Shown piece after piece: positions 40,485 to 49,912 of a stretch of 64,000 bases of DNA. The stretch lies in assembly GCA_963781775.1 (NCBI GenBank), contig CAWAHE010000004.1, positions 1 through 64,000 on the forward strand, read 5' to 3'. The translations under genes were made by a program, and so were the position numbers. Below the pieces are notes generated by a model. It did not search any database, had not been told where the DNA came from, and was given only the letters and a program-made list of their open reading frames with translations. The stretch is from CAVSRC01 sp963781775 (GTDB taxonomy: Bacteria; Pseudomonadota; Alphaproteobacteria; Rhizobiales; Kaistiaceae). Positions within the stretch are counted from its first letter, which is position 1; every line of letters starts with the position of its first letter.

Positions 40485-41108
40485 CTAGACCGACCAGCTG
40501 AACGGTGCGAAATGGCCGTTGTTGCCCTTGCCGACCAGATCGAGGTCGAGGCCGAAGGCATGGAAGTGGGTTTCGCGCGCCTGCGCCAGCGCAACGCGCC
40601 GATTGCCCGGGAACTCGGTATTGTCCATGTAAAGCGGGCTGTCGGCGGCGACCTTCGAGGGAACGCCGTCAATCGCGTATGACAGAACACCGGGAATGTT
40701 CGTCGAGCGCGACAAACCGTCCATGTTGAATTCGATCGGTTGAAATTCGACACCGCGAAAATCGCTGACCAATGTATCGCGGATGGTCGCCGGCGGACCA
40801 CCAGCCTCGCCGCTGACGATCGCGGCAAGGACCTTGCGCTGGGCATCGTCGGCCCGCGCATCGACGATACCGGCAAAGATCCAGTCGCCGTCGGCCATCA
40901 CCTTTCCCGAGCGGATGATCAGGGCGAAGCGCAGCCCGTCGAGGACGACGTTGCCCGCGTTGCCACGATCGATCCGATAGACCTGGAGCGCTGTGCAGTG
41001 ATCGTGCGTCACCGCGCCCTTGGAGTTCGTGAAGATGCAGGGGCACAGATAGTCGCAGTTGCAACTCTCCATGCATTCACCACTGAGTTTCCACCCCTGT
41101 ACCGCCAT
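40485..41108 (-). CDS. DUF1326 protein
   Basis: This 207-residue protein has the DUF1326 cysteine cluster CMESCNCDYLCPCIF near the N-terminus, which could bind a metal, and conserved DGLRFALIIRSGKVMADGDW. The function is unknown. It is upstream of, and probably cotranscribed with, the DUF2182 gene. The ATG at 41108 is preferred; a GTG at 41138 would add ten residues. Confidence 0.88.
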   Translation of the reverse strand: MAVQGWKLSGECMESCNCDYLCPCIFTNSKGAVTHDHCTALQVYRIDRGNAGNVVLDGLRFALIIRSGKVMADGDWIFAGIVDARADDAQRKVLAAIVSGEAGGPPATIRDTLVSDFRGVEFQPIEFNMDGLSRSTNIPGVLSYAIDGVPSKVAADSPLYMDNTEFPGNRRVALAQARETHFHAFGLDLDLVGKGNNGHFAPFSWSV

Positions 41109-41291
41109 CTTTTTGTCGTCCTTGCCCGCAGCTTCCACTGGACCAGAATGGTCAGTGTTTCAGTCACCGGATAGGGCGTCAACTGCAAGAAATACAACGT
41201 TTTTCGGCTTCCGACGATTGCCGCGACAGCACCCGACGGGCTACTCTTCGGTGGACGTCGGCGGGACACTCATGAAGGGTATTTTTGGTCC

Positions 41292-41954
41292 ATGGCACGC
41301 ATCGTCATCACGGGGGCAAATCGCGGCATCGGATTGGCGTTGGCGGCGGTTTTCGCAAAGCGCGGCGATGAGGTCGTTGCCGCCTGCCGCAAGACGTCGC
41401 CCGAGTTGAACGCGCTCAAGGTCGACGTCCGCGAGGGTGTCGAGGTGACCGACGACAAGTCGGTCGCGAAGTTTGCCGCGTCACTCGGCGACGCACCCAT
41501 CGATGTACTGATCAACAATGCCGCGATCCACCGCAACGACTCGCTGGACAATCTCGACCTGTCGGAAGTGACCGCGCAACTTGAGGCAAACGCCATCGGG
41601 CCACTGCGCGTCACCAAGGCGCTGCTGCCGAAGTTGAAGCGCGGCTCCAAGGTGGCGATCATCACCAGCCGCAGCGGCTCGATCGGCGACAACGGCTCCG
41701 GTGGCAATTACGGCTACCGCATGTCGAAGGCGGCGGTGAACATGGCCGGCGCCAATCTCGCCATAGAACTCAAGCCGAAGGGCATCGCGGTGGCGCTGCT
41801 GCATCCCGGCATGGTGCGAACCGGGATGGGCAGCGCACCGGCCGCTATCGATCCCGCGTTATCGGCCGAACGTCTGGCGGCGCGGATCGACGAGATGACC
41901 CTCGACACGTCCGGCGCGTTTCTGCACGCCGAGGGCCACGCGCTGCCCTGGTAG
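41292..41954 (+). CDS. SDR-family oxidoreductase
   Basis: This 220-residue short-chain dehydrogenase resembles the CsgA/sniffer-type group: cofactor motif TGANRGIGLALA, NNAAIH, catalytic Ser in ITSRSGSIGD and YRMSK, then LLHPGMVRTGMG. The substrate is unknown. It ends 38 bases before the gamma-glutamyltransferase gene in the same direction. Confidence 0.9.
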   Translation: MARIVITGANRGIGLALAAVFAKRGDEVVAACRKTSPELNALKVDVREGVEVTDDKSVAKFAASLGDAPIDVLINNAAIHRNDSLDNLDLSEVTAQLEANAIGPLRVTKALLPKLKRGSKVAIITSRSGSIGDNGSGGNYGYRMSKAAVNMAGANLAIELKPKGIAVALLHPGMVRTGMGSAPAAIDPALSAERLAARIDEMTLDTSGAFLHAEGHALPW

Positions 41955-41992
41955 CGCAACCCAAGTTTTCAGCCAAGCTGCGAGGCGGCAAG

Positions 41993-43567
41993 ATGGACTG
42001 GACGTTTCCCTATGCATCGCACCGCGTGCCGGTGCTTGCCGCCAATGTCGTGGCAACGACGCAACCGCTGGCCGCGCAAGCGGGCCTCTCGATGCTGGCG
42101 CGCGGCGGCAATGCGATCGATGCGGCCATCGCCACGGCGATCACGCTGACGGTCGTCGAGCCGGCCATGAACGGAATCGGCAGCGATGCCTTCGCGATCG
42201 TCTGGGACGGCAATCAGTTGCACGGCCTCAACGCTTCCGGCCGCTCGCCGGCCGGGTGGTCGCCGGAGCGTTTCGCCGGCCGCGACAGCATGCCGGTGAC
42301 GGGCTGGGACACGGTGACCGTTCCCGGCGCGGTCTCCGCCTGGGTCGCGCTGCACCAGAAATTCGGCAAGCTGCCCTTCGAGACGCTGTTCGAAGCTGCG
42401 ATCCGCTATGCCCGCGACGGCTTCATGGTGAGCCCGCGCATCGCGCGCCAATGGCACAACCAGATCGAGCGGTTGGGCGGCTATGCCGGTTTCGCCGAAA
42501 CCTTCCTGCCCGATGGCCGCGCGCCACAGCCTGGCGAATTCTTCCGCAGCCGGACGCATGCGACGACGCTGGAAGCGATCGCTGAAACGAACGGCGAAGC
42601 CTTCTATCGCGGCAAGCTTGCCGAAGCGATCGCGGCGGCCGCGGCGAAAGACGGCGGCGCCTTGTCGCTCGACGACCTCGCGACGCACGCGCCCGACTGG
42701 GTGACGCCAATCGGCGTCGATTTCCGCGGCCACCGCGTGCACGAGATCCCGCCGAATGGCCAGGGACTGGCGGCGCTGATCGGCCTCGGCATCCTCGAGC
42801 GCTTCGATCTTGAATCGATGGGCGCCGACGACGAGGCGCTCCAGCATCTGATGATCGAAGCAACCAAGGTTGGCATGGCCGATGTTGCCGCCCATGTCGC
42901 CGATCCGTCGGCCATGCGGGTCACGGCCGAGGCGTTGCTCACGCCGGATTATCTCGACGCCCGCGCCCGTGGCATCGACCGCGACCGCGCCCAGGCGCCC
43001 TCGCCCGGCAAGCCCGGAGGCCACGAGACGGTCTATCTCGCCGCAGCCGATTCCAGCGGCATGATGGTCTCCTACATCCAGTCGAACTTCCGCGGCTTCG
43101 GCTCCGGCATCGTCGTGCCGGGAACCGGCATCGCGCTCCACAATCGCGGCGCGTCTTTCGTCACGAAGGCCGGCCACCCCAATCAGGTTGGTCCGCGTAA
43201 GCGCCCGCTCAACACCATCATCCCGGGATTCATCACGCGCGACGGCGCACCGGTCGCCGCTTTCGGCGTCATGGGCGGCGAGATGCAGCCGCAGGGTCAC
43301 ATCCAGGTCGCCATGCGGCTGCTCGCCAAGAACCAGAACCCGCAGGCCGCGATCGACGCACCGCGCTGGCGCATCGGCGTGAACGACGTGGCCATCGAGG
43401 CCGAGTGGCCGGACAGCGTCAAGGCTGCGCTCGCCGCGCGTGGACACAAGCTGACCGATGCCAACCCGCTCGATCTCGGCGCCGCGCAGATCATCTGGCG
43501 GCAGACGAATGGCGGTTATGTCGCCGGTTCGGAGAGCCGGCGCGACGGACAGGCTGTCGGCTTCTGA
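41993..43567 (+). CDS. Gamma-glutamyltransferase-family (Ntn hydrolase) protein
   Basis: This 524-residue protein of the GGT family has RVPVLAANVVATTQPLAAQA, an N-terminal GGNAIDAAIATAITLTVVEP block, and the processing site at Thr about residue 346 in GGHETVYLAAADSSGMMVS, where autocleavage would create the small subunit with nucleophilic Thr. Also visible is FGVMGGEMQPQGHIQV. No signal peptide is visible, so it is probably cytoplasmic. Members transfer or hydrolyse gamma-glutamyl groups or act as acylases; specificity is not clear. Confidence 0.9.
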   Translation: MDWTFPYASHRVPVLAANVVATTQPLAAQAGLSMLARGGNAIDAAIATAITLTVVEPAMNGIGSDAFAIVWDGNQLHGLNASGRSPAGWSPERFAGRDSMPVTGWDTVTVPGAVSAWVALHQKFGKLPFETLFEAAIRYARDGFMVSPRIARQWHNQIERLGGYAGFAETFLPDGRAPQPGEFFRSRTHATTLEAIAETNGEAFYRGKLAEAIAAAAAKDGGALSLDDLATHAPDWVTPIGVDFRGHRVHEIPPNGQGLAALIGLGILERFDLESMGADDEALQHLMIEATKVGMADVAAHVADPSAMRVTAEALLTPDYLDARARGIDRDRAQAPSPGKPGGHETVYLAAADSSGMMVSYIQSNFRGFGSGIVVPGTGIALHNRGASFVTKAGHPNQVGPRKRPLNTIIPGFITRDGAPVAAFGVMGGEMQPQGHIQVAMRLLAKNQNPQAAIDAPRWRIGVNDVAIEAEWPDSVKAALAARGHKLTDANPLDLGAAQIIWRQTNGGYVAGSESRRDGQAVGF

Positions 43568-44767
43568 CTACCTGCGGTCGCGCGTGGCGCCGAAGATCGC
43601 GGCCGCCAGCGCACCGAGCGCCACCACGGCAGCGGCAATCGGCACGGCCGGCAGGCCGAGGCCTCGATCGATCACCACGCCGCCGAGGAATGCCCCGCAG
43701 GCATTGCCGAGATTGAAAGCGCCGATATTCAGGGTCGAGGCGAGGTTGGGTGCGTCCCTCGCCTTGTCCACGACACGCGATTGAAAGCCGGGGACCAGAC
43801 CGAAAGAAACCATCGCCCACAGGAAGATGACGACCAGCGTCGCGATACGGTCGTGCGCCACCATGGGGAGGACAACCAGCAGCACCGCGGTGCCGACCAG
43901 CATGGTGATCATCGCACGCATGGCGCCACGATCGGAGAACTTGCCGCCGAGCGTGATGCCGACCGTTAGCCCGACACCGACCAGAAGGAGGATCGGACTG
44001 ATGTCGGACGGCGCGAAGCCGGTCACTTGCTGAAGCAGCGGCACGATGTAGGTGAACAGCGTGAACGTGGCGGCGGAGCCGAGGATCGTGGTGACGATCG
44101 CCAGCAACACGTCCGGCCGGCGCAGGACCGTGAATTCATGCCGGAGCCCGGCCGACGGGCGCGCCACGATGTCGGGCACCAGCAGGGCCAGCGGGATCAG
44201 TGCGATCAGGCCGAGCCCCGTGATCATCCAGAAACTCGCGCGCCAGCCGAAGTTCTGGCCGACCAGCGTGCCGAGGGGAACGCCAAGAATGTTGGCGAGC
44301 GTCAGGCCGGTGAACATCAAGGCGATGGCGCTCGCCTGACGGTTGGGCGGCACCATTTCGGACGCGACAATGGCGCCGACGCCGAACAGCGTGCCATGCG
44401 CGAAGGCGGCGAAGATGCGCGCGACGATGAGCAGCCCGTAGTTGGGCGAGATGGCCGACAGGAAATTGCCGACGATGAACACGCCGAGCATCAGCAGGAG
44501 AACCTGCTTGCGCGGCATCTTGCCGGTCAGCACCGCGAGGATTGGCGCGCCGATCACCACGCCGATCGCGTATGCGGTGACCAACTGCCCGGCCAGCGGG
44601 ATGGAAACCGACAAGTCGCGCGCGATATCGGGCAGCAGCCCCATCACCACGAACTCGGCGGTGCCGATGCAGAATGCGCAAATGGTCAGCGCCAGAACCG
44701 GCACCGGGAAGCCAGCCCACATCGCCACGGTTGGCGCCTCGGCGCCGGTCTTCTTGTCCACTGTCAC
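43568..44767 (-). CDS. MFS transporter (DHA1-type)
   Basis: This 399-residue protein has twelve predicted membrane helices. Marks of the DHA1 drug/arabinose-efflux group are CAFCIGTAEFVVMGLLPDIA in helix 1 and the helix 2-3 region AYAIGVVIGAPILAVLTGKM, PRKQVLLL. The start is GTG at 44767. It abuts the gamma-glutamyltransferase gene with no gap (convergent stops). It follows the frameshifted dehydrogenase gene by 21 bases in the same direction and may be its operon mate. Confidence 0.9.
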   Translation of the reverse strand: MTVDKKTGAEAPTVAMWAGFPVPVLALTICAFCIGTAEFVVMGLLPDIARDLSVSIPLAGQLVTAYAIGVVIGAPILAVLTGKMPRKQVLLLMLGVFIVGNFLSAISPNYGLLIVARIFAAFAHGTLFGVGAIVASEMVPPNRQASAIALMFTGLTLANILGVPLGTLVGQNFGWRASFWMITGLGLIALIPLALLVPDIVARPSAGLRHEFTVLRRPDVLLAIVTTILGSAATFTLFTYIVPLLQQVTGFAPSDISPILLLVGVGLTVGITLGGKFSDRGAMRAMITMLVGTAVLLVVLPMVAHDRIATLVVIFLWAMVSFGLVPGFQSRVVDKARDAPNLASTLNIGAFNLGNACGAFLGGVVIDRGLGLPAVPIAAAVVALGALAAAIFGATRDRR

Positions 44768-44788
44768 CTCAATGTCGGTCGGGTTCGT

Positions 44789-45833
44789 TCAATTCGTTGG
44801 CTGGCGCGATGACGCGCGGTCTCGCGCTTCGGGGTTCACGACATCGGCGTGGCCTTCGCCGCTGATCATGGCCCACAGGTTGCGTGCGCCATGCCAACCG
44901 ACGTTCTGGATGCCGTCATAGGTCCACGCCGCCACGTGCGGCGTCGCGATGACGTTGGGCATCGTGAACAGCGGATCGGCCGTATCGGGAGGCTCGCGAT
45001 CGAAGACGTCGAGCGCAGCGCCGGCGATGACGCCATCGGCGAGCGCCGAACGCAATGCCGCATAGTCGACCAGCCAGCCGCGGCCGGTATTGACCAGGAT
45101 CGCACCGGTCTTCATGCGCGCCAGCGCCTTGCCGTCAATGAGGTGGCGGTTCTCGGCGGTCGGGCCGGCATGCAGGGTCACGATGTCTGCGGATTCGAGC
45201 AGCGTCGGCAGATCGACCATCTTCACACCAGGCACGGTGGCATTGGCATAAGGATCGTACGCAAGAATCGTCACACCCCAGCCGGCGAGCCGTTCCGCCA
45301 CGCCGCGGCCGATGCGGCCAAAGCCGACGATGCCGACGGTCGCGCCGAGCATCGAAGTCGCATGCACCAGTCCGCGCCATCCGCCTTGCTGCATGAAGAC
45401 GGGTGTCCACACGTTCAGCCGTTTCATCAAGGCCAGCATCAAGCGCGATGGCGTGCTCGCAGACGGTCGTCACCTGCGACTCCTCGGGCGTATTGGCGAC
45501 GAGGATGCCGTGTTCGGTCGCCGCCTCCATGTCGATCGAGTCGACGCCGATGCCGAACTTGGAAACGCATCGCAGGTCCGGCAGCGCCTCGATGATCTTG
45601 CGCGTGATGCGCACACCGCTGGCGCCCATCACACCGATCTTGCCCTGCGCCGCGGCGACGAATTCATCGTCCGAATAGCGCCAGAAAGGCTGCTCCCACA
45701 TGGCATAGCCAAGCGTCAGCTCGACGCCGCGCTCGCGCAACCAGTCGAGCGACTTCTCCGTCGGTTCGAAGCGCTCGAAGACGAGCGCACGCCACGGGCC
45801 GCCTACTCGCTGACCAGGATTGGATGTGTCCAC
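44789..45833 (-). pseudogene. D-2-hydroxyacid dehydrogenase, frameshifted
   Basis: Two frames together encode one complete dehydrogenase. The N-terminal part (ALVFERFEPTEKSLDWLRER; LRCVSKFGIGVDSIDMEAA; VCEHAIAL) runs from GTG 45833 to about 45443. The C-terminal part (MLALMKRLNVWTPVF; VGIVGFGRIGRGVAERLAG; LVNTGRGWLVDY; ATPHVAAWT) follows one base out of frame. Removing one base in GCGCTTGATG would restore it. All catalytic and NAD motifs are otherwise intact, which suggests a recent mutation or a sequencing error. It is last in the LVIVD/CUT2 gene run. Confidence 0.85.
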
Positions 45834-45856
45834 GTGTTGCCCGTGCGCGATAGGCG

Positions 45857-47116
45857 CTATCCCGCGTATTCCATGATGTAGAGCCCGGCGCCGCTCCAGT
45901 CGCTGCAATAGGCAAGGCCATTGCGATCCACGAACACGTCGGCCGAATGCAGCACAACCGGGCGATTAGGCCGCGGATCGACAAGTTTCTTCGGAGCCGG
46001 CGGCACACAGGCGCCGACTTCGGTCGGCCGGAACGGATCGCGGATGTCGTACACGCGCACGCCGGCGTTCTGATAGGTGGCGAAAATCAGCTCCGAACTC
46101 TGGAACGCGCCGGGCCGGTTCTCGTGGATATTGTGCGGGCCGAAATGCCCGCCGACGGCAGCGTAGTCGCGATCGTTCGGCAGCGGAAACGTCGAGACGC
46201 TGATCGGGTTCGACTTGACCTGATTGTCGAAGACCCAGATCGGCTTGAACCCATCCGCCATGTTGTCGAGCACCGCTTCGTCGAGAACGATGAGCAGGTT
46301 GCGGTCGGGCAGCGGCAGACAGTTGTGCGTGCCGCCGCCGAAGGGCGGCGCCCAATTCTTGTGGACGATCAGCTTCGGGTTCGCCTTGTCCTTCACGTCG
46401 ACAACGACCAGACATCCGTCGCGCCAGGCGCCATAGGCGATGTCGTCATGCACGACCGCGTGGTGCAGGCCGTAGCGTCCGGTCGGCAGCGGCCAGTGAG
46501 CCTCCTCCCCGGCCGCAAGGTTCATGCCCGGCAGCCAGAAGCGCCCGACAATCTCCGGCTTGGTCGGATCCTGCATGTCGATGGTCACGAGAATGTAGTC
46601 GGAGAAACCTTCCATCATCGCCGAGGCATAGGCCCAGCGTCCGCCGACATACCAGATACGATGAAGGCCGGTGCCGTTGACCGGCATGAAGCCGATCTGC
46701 CGCGGCTCGGCCGGTTTCGAGATGTCGAACACCGCCATCCCGGCCGACCAGTTGCGCGTCTTCGGCGTCTCGTGCGCGTCGTGCCGGCCGGCCTTCGGCT
46801 TGTAGTAGTTGCGCTCGTCGGCCATCTCCGGCTGCGAGAACATATCGCGGCCATGCACCAGCAGCAGGAGATCGTCGTGGACCTGGAGATGCAGGCTCCA
46901 GGTGTTGGGCGGGTTCTGGATGTAGTTGACGGTCTTCGGCTTCGTCGGATCGCGCACGTCGATAACCGAGAAGCCCTTCGAACAAACGTGACCGACATAG
47001 GCGTAACCGTTGCGCACCATGACCTGTTGGCCGTCGGAGCGGCCATCCTGATCGCAATGCCCGATCAGACGCATGTTGCGCACGTAACTCGGCTTCAACA
47101 GATCCGCGCTGGTCAT
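45857..47116 (-). CDS. LVIVD-repeat beta-propeller protein, paralogue 1
   Basis: This 419-residue protein has repeated blades of the type AYVGHVCSKGFSVIDVRDP (LVIVD-like). There is no signal peptide, so it is cytoplasmic. Conserved His motifs shared with two downstream-numbered paralogues include SLHLQVH, TGLHRIWYVGGRWAYASA, YGLHHAVV, GGGTHN, GGHFGPHNIHENRP and VLHSADVFVD. They may form a metal or substrate site at one face of the propeller. LVIVD is only a repeat name; the activity is unknown. It is the third of three tandem copies in transcription order. Confidence 0.85.
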   Translation of the reverse strand: MTSADLLKPSYVRNMRLIGHCDQDGRSDGQQVMVRNGYAYVGHVCSKGFSVIDVRDPTKPKTVNYIQNPPNTWSLHLQVHDDLLLLVHGRDMFSQPEMADERNYYKPKAGRHDAHETPKTRNWSAGMAVFDISKPAEPRQIGFMPVNGTGLHRIWYVGGRWAYASAMMEGFSDYILVTIDMQDPTKPEIVGRFWLPGMNLAAGEEAHWPLPTGRYGLHHAVVHDDIAYGAWRDGCLVVVDVKDKANPKLIVHKNWAPPFGGGTHNCLPLPDRNLLIVLDEAVLDNMADGFKPIWVFDNQVKSNPISVSTFPLPNDRDYAAVGGHFGPHNIHENRPGAFQSSELIFATYQNAGVRVYDIRDPFRPTEVGACVPPAPKKLVDPRPNRPVVLHSADVFVDRNGLAYCSDWSGAGLYIMEYAG

Positions 47117-47184
47117 CGACTATTCGCCTTACTCAATGAGTTGGCGCACCGGCGGCTATGCGCCGCCGATCGCCTTTTCCCCGA

Positions 47185-48438
47185 TCAGCCCTTGTATTCG
47201 ATGATGTAGAGGCCGGCGTTGAAGTCGGTCATGTAGCAGAGGCCGGCCTTGTCGACGAACACGTCGGCCGAATGCAGGACCACCGGGCGATTGGGACGTG
47301 GGTCGACCCAGGTGCCGGCCGGAAGGGGCGGCACGAAGCCGGCGATTTCCGTCGGACGGAACTGGTCGCGAATGTCGTAAACACGCAGGCCGGCGTTCTG
47401 ATAGGTGGCGAAGATGGTCTCGGAGCTGACCATTCCTTCCGGCCGGTTCTCGTAGACATTGTGCGGGCCGAAATGGCCGCCGACTTTCAGATAGTCCTTG
47501 TCCTTGGGCTCCGGGAAGGTCGCGATGCTGATCGGATTCGACTTGACCTGATTGTCGAACATCCAGATCGGCTTGAAGCCGTCCTCCTGATCGTCGAGCA
47601 CGGTCTCATCGACGACGACGAGCAGGTTGCGGTCGGGCAACGGCAGCGCATTGTGCGTGCCGCCGCCAAAAGGTGGCGCCCAGACCTTGTGGGCGAGCAG
47701 CTTCGGATTGGCCTTGTCCTTGACGTCGACCACCGCCAGGCAGGCATCGCGCCAGCTGCAATAGGCGATATCGTCCTGGATGATCGCGTGGTGCAGGCCG
47801 AAGCGTCCGTTCTTGGTCGGCCAGTTCGCCTTCTCGCCGGCCGCCACGTTCATGCCGGGCAGCCAGTACTTGCCGACCATCACCGGCTTCTTCGGGTCCT
47901 GCATATCGATGGTGATAAGGATGTAGTCGCTGAAGCCATCGAGCAGCGCCGAGGCGTAGGCCCACCGGCCGCCGACATACCAGATGCGGTGAAGGCCGGT
48001 GCCCTCGACCGGCATGAACCCGATCTGCTTGGGATCGTCGCCCTTCGAAATGTCATAGACGGCCATGCCCGCCGACCAGTTGCGCGCCTCTGCTTCGGAT
48101 TTGGCGTGGTGGTCGACGGAGCCTTTGTAGTAGTTCTTCTCATCGGCGAGTTCCGGCTGCGCGAACATGTCCTTGTTGTGGACGACGAGCAGCAGATCGC
48201 CATGCGTCTGCAGATGAAGCGTCCAGGTGTTCGGCGGCGCGGCGACATACTTCACGGTTTTCGGGTTTGACGGATCGCGAACGTCGACGACGGTGAAACC
48301 CTTGGAAAAGATGTGGCCGATATAGGCGAAGCCGCGGTGCACCATGATCTGCACGCCGTCGGAGTGGCCACCCTGGTCGGAATAGCCGACGAGCCGCATG
48401 TTCTTCGTCGCGTAGTCGGGTTTGGGAAGATTGGCCAT
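47185..48438 (-). CDS. LVIVD-repeat beta-propeller protein, paralogue 2
   Basis: This 417-residue propeller has the same histidine-rich set as the copy at 45857: TLHLQTH, TGLHRIWYVGGRWAYASA, FGLHHAII, GGGTHN, GGHFGPHNVYENRP and VLHSADVFVDKAG. By eye it is closest to the copy at 45857. The ATG at 48438 is preferred because GGAG lies 9 bases upstream; a TTG at 48453 is in frame. Gaps of 68 and 137 bases separate it from the flanking copies. It is probably cytoplasmic and its function is unknown. Confidence 0.85.
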   Translation of the reverse strand: MANLPKPDYATKNMRLVGYSDQGGHSDGVQIMVHRGFAYIGHIFSKGFTVVDVRDPSNPKTVKYVAAPPNTWTLHLQTHGDLLLVVHNKDMFAQPELADEKNYYKGSVDHHAKSEAEARNWSAGMAVYDISKGDDPKQIGFMPVEGTGLHRIWYVGGRWAYASALLDGFSDYILITIDMQDPKKPVMVGKYWLPGMNVAAGEKANWPTKNGRFGLHHAIIQDDIAYCSWRDACLAVVDVKDKANPKLLAHKVWAPPFGGGTHNALPLPDRNLLVVVDETVLDDQEDGFKPIWMFDNQVKSNPISIATFPEPKDKDYLKVGGHFGPHNVYENRPEGMVSSETIFATYQNAGLRVYDIRDQFRPTEIAGFVPPLPAGTWVDPRPNRPVVLHSADVFVDKAGLCYMTDFNAGLYIIEYKG

Positions 48439-48575
48439 CGTCAAAGTCTCCAATTATCGTGGCGGCGCCGTTGTCGGCGTCCTGGATTTGGCGACCGCGA
48501 GAGAATGGCGAAGCCATCCGTCCGGTCGTTTCAAGCGAGGCGCCGCCGGAGCGGCGCGTGGGAAAGCGTCGCCCC

Positions 48576-49832
48576 TCAGCCCGAGAATTCGAGGATGTAG
48601 AGGCCGACGCTGAAATCCGTGCAGTAGACGAGGCCCGCCTTGTCGACGAAGACGTCCGCCGAGTGCAGCACCAGTGGCCGGTTGGGGCGCGGGTCGATCA
48701 GCTTCGTCGGCGGCGCCGGTACGAACGCGCCGATCTCTTTCGGCTGGTAGGCATTGCCTATGTCGAACACGCGAACGCCGGCGTTCTGATAGGTCGTGAA
48801 GATCGTCTGATTGCTGACGAAGGCGTCGGGCCGGTTCTCATAGACGTTGTGCGGACCGTAGTGCCCGCCGACTTCGAGATAATCGGTGTCGGTCGCCAGC
48901 GGGAACGTGGAGATGCTGACCGGCCGGGTCGGCTCGCGGTTGTCGAACACCCAGATCGGCTTCATGCCGTCTTCCATCTTGTCGAGCACCGCCTCGTCGA
49001 GGACGAGGAGCAAGTCGCGATCGGGAATCGGCAGGCAATTGTGCGTGCCGCCTTGGAACGGCGGCGACCAACTCTGGTGGGTGATCAACTTCGGCGCACT
49101 GCGGTCTGACACATCGACGACCACGAGGTTGGCGTCGCGCCAAGCGCAATAGGCTGTATCGCCGTGCACGACCCCATGGTGGCAGCCGTAGCGGCCGTTA
49201 GTCGTCGGCCAGTTCGTCTTTTCCCCGGCGGCGAGGTTCATGCCCGGCAGCCAGAAGCGGCCGGCCTCGCGCGGGTTCGTGGGGTCCTGCATGTCGATGG
49301 TGATGAAGATGTAGTCGGAGAAGCCCTCGATCAGCGCCGAGGCGTAGGCCCAGCGGCCGCCGACATACCAGATGCGGTGGATGCCGCCGCCGTCGATCGG
49401 CAGGAAGCCGATCTGCTTCGGCGTGGCGGGCTTCGAGATGTCGTAGACGGCCATGCCGGCCGACCAATTGCGCTCCGCGCCCTTGGCTTCGGACTGCGCA
49501 TGGAAGTCGGTCTTGCCCTTGTAGTAGTTGCGCTCGTCGGCGAGTTCCGGCTGCGCCCACATGTTCTTGGCGTGCACCACGAGCAGCAGGTCGTCATAGG
49601 CCTGGCAGTGCAGGTTCCAGGTGTTATCCGGGCAGGGATAGTAGCCGACGGCCTTCGGGTTCTTCGGATCGCGGACGTCGATGACGCTGAAACCGTTGGA
49701 GAACAGGTGGCTGACATAGGCGTGGCCCTTGTTGACCATCACCTGTACGCCGTCCGGACGACCGCCCTGGTCGCTGTGGCCGATCGCCCGCATGTTGTTT
49801 GCGTAAGCTGGCTTCGGAATGTCGGCAGACAT
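48576..49832 (-). CDS. LVIVD-repeat beta-propeller protein, paralogue 3
   Basis: This 418-residue propeller is the first copy in transcription order, just after the CUT2 binding-protein gene. It keeps most of the shared motifs (GGIHRIWYVGGRWAYASA, YGCHHGVV, GGTHN, GGHYGPHNVYENRP, VLHSADVFVDKAG) but is the most divergent: NLHCQAY replaces the SLHLQVH-type segment. The ATG at 49832 is chosen because AGGAG lies 7 bases upstream. A stem-loop terminator-like sequence precedes it, so its expression may be lower than that of the binding protein. Confidence 0.85.
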   Translation of the reverse strand: MSADIPKPAYANNMRAIGHSDQGGRPDGVQVMVNKGHAYVSHLFSNGFSVIDVRDPKNPKAVGYYPCPDNTWNLHCQAYDDLLLVVHAKNMWAQPELADERNYYKGKTDFHAQSEAKGAERNWSAGMAVYDISKPATPKQIGFLPIDGGGIHRIWYVGGRWAYASALIEGFSDYIFITIDMQDPTNPREAGRFWLPGMNLAAGEKTNWPTTNGRYGCHHGVVHGDTAYCAWRDANLVVVDVSDRSAPKLITHQSWSPPFQGGTHNCLPIPDRDLLLVLDEAVLDKMEDGMKPIWVFDNREPTRPVSISTFPLATDTDYLEVGGHYGPHNVYENRPDAFVSNQTIFTTYQNAGVRVFDIGNAYQPKEIGAFVPAPPTKLIDPRPNRPLVLHSADVFVDKAGLVYCTDFSVGLYILEFSG

Positions 49833-49848
49833 CGTCATTCTCCTACGG

Positions 49849-49876
49849 AATAAAGACGGCGCCCGAGAGCGCCGTC
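49849..49876 (-). terminator. Intercistronic hairpin/terminator after the binding-protein gene
   Basis: Read on the minus strand: GACGGCGC, 6-base loop, GCGCCGTC, then TTTATT. The arms are perfect (49855-49862 and 49869-49876). A hairpin here would lower transcription of the downstream LVIVD genes or protect the 3' end of the binding-protein mRNA. Confidence 0.65.
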
Positions 49877-49912
49877 CAGTTTTTCGTCGTGAGGGCGTTG
49901 CCTCAGTCCGGG

